From assembly GCF_026540855.1 (NCBI RefSeq), contig NZ_JALNUP010000008.1, positions 96,973 through 160,972 of the forward strand: a stretch of 64,000 nt of DNA. Reading direction: 5' to 3'. Shown one piece after another: positions 61,608 through 64,000 of the stretch. The notes under the pieces are model-generated. The model was given only the letters and a program-made list of their open reading frames with translations, ran no database searches and was not told where the DNA came from. Every line of letters starts with the position of its first letter. Position 1 is the first letter of the stretch. Origin of the DNA: Sphingomonas sp. GC_Shp_5 (GTDB lineage Bacteria; Pseudomonadota; Alphaproteobacteria; Sphingomonadales; Sphingomonadaceae). A program made the translations under genes and the position numbers.

Positions 61608-62929
61608 ACCGCTTCACCGCCGATTATCTGGAGACGCTCGGCGCCGCCCAGTTCCGCCCCAGCCCCAAGGTATCGGGGCGGCTGTCGTCCTATGACGGCC
61701 TGCTGATGGAAGCGGTGGGGCTGTCGCTCCCGGTCGGCACCGTATGCCAGATCGGTGGCGACCATGACGCCAAGGTGGAGGCCGAGGTGATCGGCTTCCG
61801 CAACGGCCGCACGCTGATGATGAACCTCGGCGGCCCCGCCGCCCTGCTCCCCAACGCGCCGGTCCGCCCGGTCGGCCCTCCCGGCGAGGCCGAGGTCGGC
61901 GCGGCGTTACTTGGCCGCGTCGTCGACGGCGCCGGCAAGCCGATCGACGGCCTCGGCCCGATACGCGGCGCTGCAAAATGGCCGCTCGCGGGCAAGCTCC
62001 AGTCGCCGCTCGATCGCGGCCGCGTGCTCGAGCCGATGGATGTCGGCGTGCGCGCGATCAACGGCCTGCTCACCATCGGCCAGGGCCAGCGCGTCGGCAT
62101 CATGGCCGGCTCGGGCGTCGGCAAGTCGGTGCTGCTCGGCATGATGGTCCGCGCCGCCAAGGCCGATGTCATCGTCATCGGGCTGATCGGCGAGCGCAGC
62201 CGCGAGGTGGCCGATTTCCTCGAGACCAAGGTCGCCGGCGCCGCGCGTCAGCGCTCGGTGGTGGTCGCCGTGCCCGCCAACCATTCGCCGGTGCTGCGCA
62301 TCCGCGGCGCGCTGCGCGCCACCGCGATCGCCGAAGCCTTTCGCGACGAGGGCAAGAAGGTGCTGCTGATCATGGATTCGCTCACCCGCGTCGCCCATGC
62401 CGGCCGCGAGATCGGCCTTGCGCTCGGCGAGCCCGCCTCGGCGCGCGGCTATCCGCCGAGCGCGATCGCGATGCTGCCCAACCTCATCGAGCGCGCCGGC
62501 ACCGACGTGCGCACCGGCGGCTCGATCACCGCGATCTACACCGTGCTCGCCGACGGCGACGACGGCAACGATCCCGTGGTCGATTCCGCCCGCTCGATCC
62601 TTGATGGCCATATCGTGCTCAACCGCCACCTTGCCGAGCGCGGCGTCTATCCGGCGATCGACATCGGCCCCTCGGTCAGCCGTGTGATGACCGACATCGC
62701 CGATTACGAGCATCTCCAGGCCGCGCGCGTGCTGCGCCGCCATCTCGCCACCTATGAGGAAAACCGCGACCTGGTGCTGATGGGCGCCTATCGCGCCGGC
62801 GCCGATCCGCAGATCGACAATGCGATCGCCGCGCATCCCGCGGTGATGGAATATATCAAGCAGGATGCCGACCAGAATGTCTCGCTGGCCGATTCGGTCG
62901 CCGAGCTGACCGGCGTGTTCGGTGGCTGA
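61601..62929 (+). CDS. fliI: Flagellar export ATPase FliI
   Basis: 442 residues from ATG 61601; the frame is open further upstream inside fliH but without protein-like content. Walker A lies in MAGSGVGKS (about 168-176). Then LIGERSREVADFLE, VLLIMDSLTRVAHAGREIGLALGEPASARGYPPS and SRSILDGHIVLNRHLA-type blocks confirm the F1-like FliI/YscN family. It forms the hexamer that feeds substrates to FlhA. Confidence 0.96.
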   Translation: MLNRFTADYLETLGAAQFRPSPKVSGRLSSYDGLLMEAVGLSLPVGTVCQIGGDHDAKVEAEVIGFRNGRTLMMNLGGPAALLPNAPVRPVGPPGEAEVGAALLGRVVDGAGKPIDGLGPIRGAAKWPLAGKLQSPLDRGRVLEPMDVGVRAINGLLTIGQGQRVGIMAGSGVGKSVLLGMMVRAAKADVIVIGLIGERSREVADFLETKVAGAARQRSVVVAVPANHSPVLRIRGALRATAIAEAFRDEGKKVLLIMDSLTRVAHAGREIGLALGEPASARGYPPSAIAMLPNLIERAGTDVRTGGSITAIYTVLADGDDGNDPVVDSARSILDGHIVLNRHLAERGVYPAIDIGPSVSRVMTDIADYEHLQAARVLRRHLATYEENRDLVLMGAYRAGADPQIDNAIAAHPAVMEYIKQDADQNVSLADSVAELTGVFGG

Positions 62930-63341
62930 TCCGAAGAAGCTGGCGCGGATCCACCGCGTCCGCACGCTCCAGCTCAACCTCAAGCATGCCGACGAGGCGC
63001 GCGCGCGCGAGAAGTTCGCCAGCGAAGCGACGCTTGCCCAGCGCATCGGCGCGCTCGCCGATGCCGTCTCGCCGACCCCCGAAAACGCGCTCGGCGCGTC
63101 ACTCGGTGCAGCCGCGCATTTCCGCGAGCGTCTCCACCAGTCCGCCGCCGCGGCGCAGAATCGCGTGCTCAACGCCGAGGTCTTCGTCAGCCGCGCCGCT
63201 GAGGCGACCCGCGCCGCCAAGCGCGACCAGACCGCGGTGGAGAAACTGATCGACCGTGCCCGCGCCCAGATCGCGCTCAAGGACATGCGCAAGCTGGAAG
63301 AAGCGCCACCCGCCCGGAGCAAACGGCACGATCCTTGCTGA
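62922..63341 (+). CDS. fliJ: FliJ-like export component
   Basis: 139 residues, mainly a helical hairpin/coiled coil (LARIHRVRTLQLNLKHADEARAREKFASEATLAQRIGALADAV, AEATRAAKRDQTAVEKLIDRARAQIALKDMRKLEE). The family has little sequence conservation; size, coiled coil and position directly after fliI with an 8-bp overlap support the call. The start is GTG. Confidence 0.85.
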   Translation: MADPKKLARIHRVRTLQLNLKHADEARAREKFASEATLAQRIGALADAVSPTPENALGASLGAAAHFRERLHQSAAAAQNRVLNAEVFVSRAAEATRAAKRDQTAVEKLIDRARAQIALKDMRKLEEAPPARSKRHDPC

Positions 63342-63378
63342 GTGACGGACGAACAGTCCGTTCCACGTGAGAAGCCGC

Positions 63379-64000
63379 ATGATCAACGCCGCCACTGCCA
63401 TCACCCCCACCCTCGCGGGCCAGCCGGCGGCAGGGGTATCGGGCGCGGGCGGCGATCTGTTCTCCCTGTCCTTGCTGGCGATCACCGCGCTGCCCACCGC
63501 CGACACCGCGAACGCCGACCCTGCGGCTGCCATGGCCGTCGCCGGGCAGGATGCTGCCGCGGGCGGCAAGATCTTGCCGACCGAGGCGGCGACGCTCGAT
63601 CCCGCGCTCGCCTGGCTTCCCGCGGTCAACATCGCGGTGCCCGCCCCGATGGCAGTGGCCGTGCCGGTCGACGATCAGCCGACCATGCCGGTGCGCCTTG
63701 CCGACACGGCCGTGCCCGGCAAGCCAGCCGTCGATCCTGGCGCCCGGTTTCGCGGCAAGCCAGCGCCGGGCGCCGGCGAACAGCCTGCCCCGGGCCCCGA
63801 GGACGACACGCAGTCCGAATACGCGCAGACCGACCCGTCGCTACCGACGCCGACACCCATCATCGTCGCGGCGCCGGTCACGCCCATCGCCCCCCTGCCG
63901 GCGCAGACGACCGCCGACGCCACGGTCGCGACGCCGCCGGAGCAGACCGTCGACGCCCCGGCGGGGACGAAAGGCCGATCCGGCAAGGCGCGCCGCGCCG
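63379..64000 (+). CDS. fliK: FliK-like hook-length control protein, N-terminal part (runs off the window)
   Basis: 207 codons are visible. The sequence is low in complexity and rich in Ala, Pro, Thr and Val (LAGQPAAGVSGAGGDLFSLSLLAITALP at the start, later PLPAQTTADATVATPPEQTVD), as in the disordered N-terminal ruler part of FliK. The conserved C-terminal switch domain lies beyond the window, so the call rests on composition and on position after fliJ. ATG 63379 has GAGAAG 5 nt upstream. The 37 bp between fliJ and this gene include a small hairpin (ACGGAC/GTCCGT). Confidence 0.7.
   Translation, partial: MINAATAITPTLAGQPAAGVSGAGGDLFSLSLLAITALPTADTANADPAAAMAVAGQDAAAGGKILPTEAATLDPALAWLPAVNIAVPAPMAVAVPVDDQPTMPVRLADTAVPGKPAVDPGARFRGKPAPGAGEQPAPGPEDDTQSEYAQTDPSLPTPTPIIVAAPVTPIAPLPAQTTADATVATPPEQTVDAPAGTKGRSGKARRA

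Overview
The window is high-GC DNA from an alphaproteobacterium, most likely a sphingomonad (Sphingomonas or a close relative). Pointers are three complete TonB-dependent receptors, an autotransporter, a GH84 glycosidase, a SleB-type cell-wall hydrolase, a MucR regulator without zinc cysteines, and a flagellar regulon that combines sigma-54 promoters, a FlbD-like activator and sigma-28. Species assignment is inference. I see no rRNA or tRNA gene, insertion sequence, prophage or CRISPR array.

1-14.1 kb is accessory and catabolic. It holds the start of an MFS transporter, an autotransporter, a TonB receptor with a clear terminator, a proline iminopeptidase and a dipeptidyl-peptidase IV-like S9 peptidase. 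Next to the S9 peptidase lies a decayed receptor 5' end, then two stand-alone receiver domains (one frameshifted), a Gfo/Idh/MocA oxidoreductase and a Tat-exported lactonase. The two proline peptidases suggest use of proline-rich peptides.

14.2-24.5 kb holds a secreted GH84 beta-N-acetylglucosaminidase, an AlkX/YcaQ-type DNA glycosylase, and a cobalamin riboswitch ahead of a TonB receptor that probably imports a corrinoid. It continues with a DUF2252 protein, a SWIB-domain protein, a zinc alcohol dehydrogenase paired with an unknown protein, and a SleB-like hydrolase.

24.5-33 kb is the most interesting metabolic block. A compact minus-strand unit (aldo/keto reductase, SsuD/SmoC-like flavin monooxygenase, MFS transporter, TonB receptor, sulfatase) lies 18 bp from a divergent Gfo/Idh/MocA-fold gene. 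Monooxygenase plus aldo/keto reductase plus a GH188-like oxidoreductase is what oxygenolytic sulfoquinovose catabolism (sulfo-SMO) needs, apart from a flavin reductase, which is not seen here. I propose a sphingomonad variant using a TonB receptor and MFS carrier for uptake. A perfect 26-bp inverted repeat, a cytoplasmic GAF/PAS hybrid histidine kinase and a MucR-like regulator follow.

37.3-64 kb is a near-continuous flagellar region: motB-motA, then flgL-K-J-I-H-G-F-E-D-C-B on the minus strand. A shared regulatory region leads to a divergent second stator pair plus flgA, then flgM-flgN, a lytic transglycosylase-flhA-fliA unit, flagellin (minus strand), and a flbD-like-fliE-F-G-H-I-J-K operon that runs off the window. 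Three sigma-54-type promoters, two arrays of CCGGCAA-type half-sites and three sigma-28-type promoters outline the cascade: the FlbD-like activator with sigma-54 drives basal body, export and fliA genes, then FliA (held by FlgM) drives flagellin, flgM and probably motAB.
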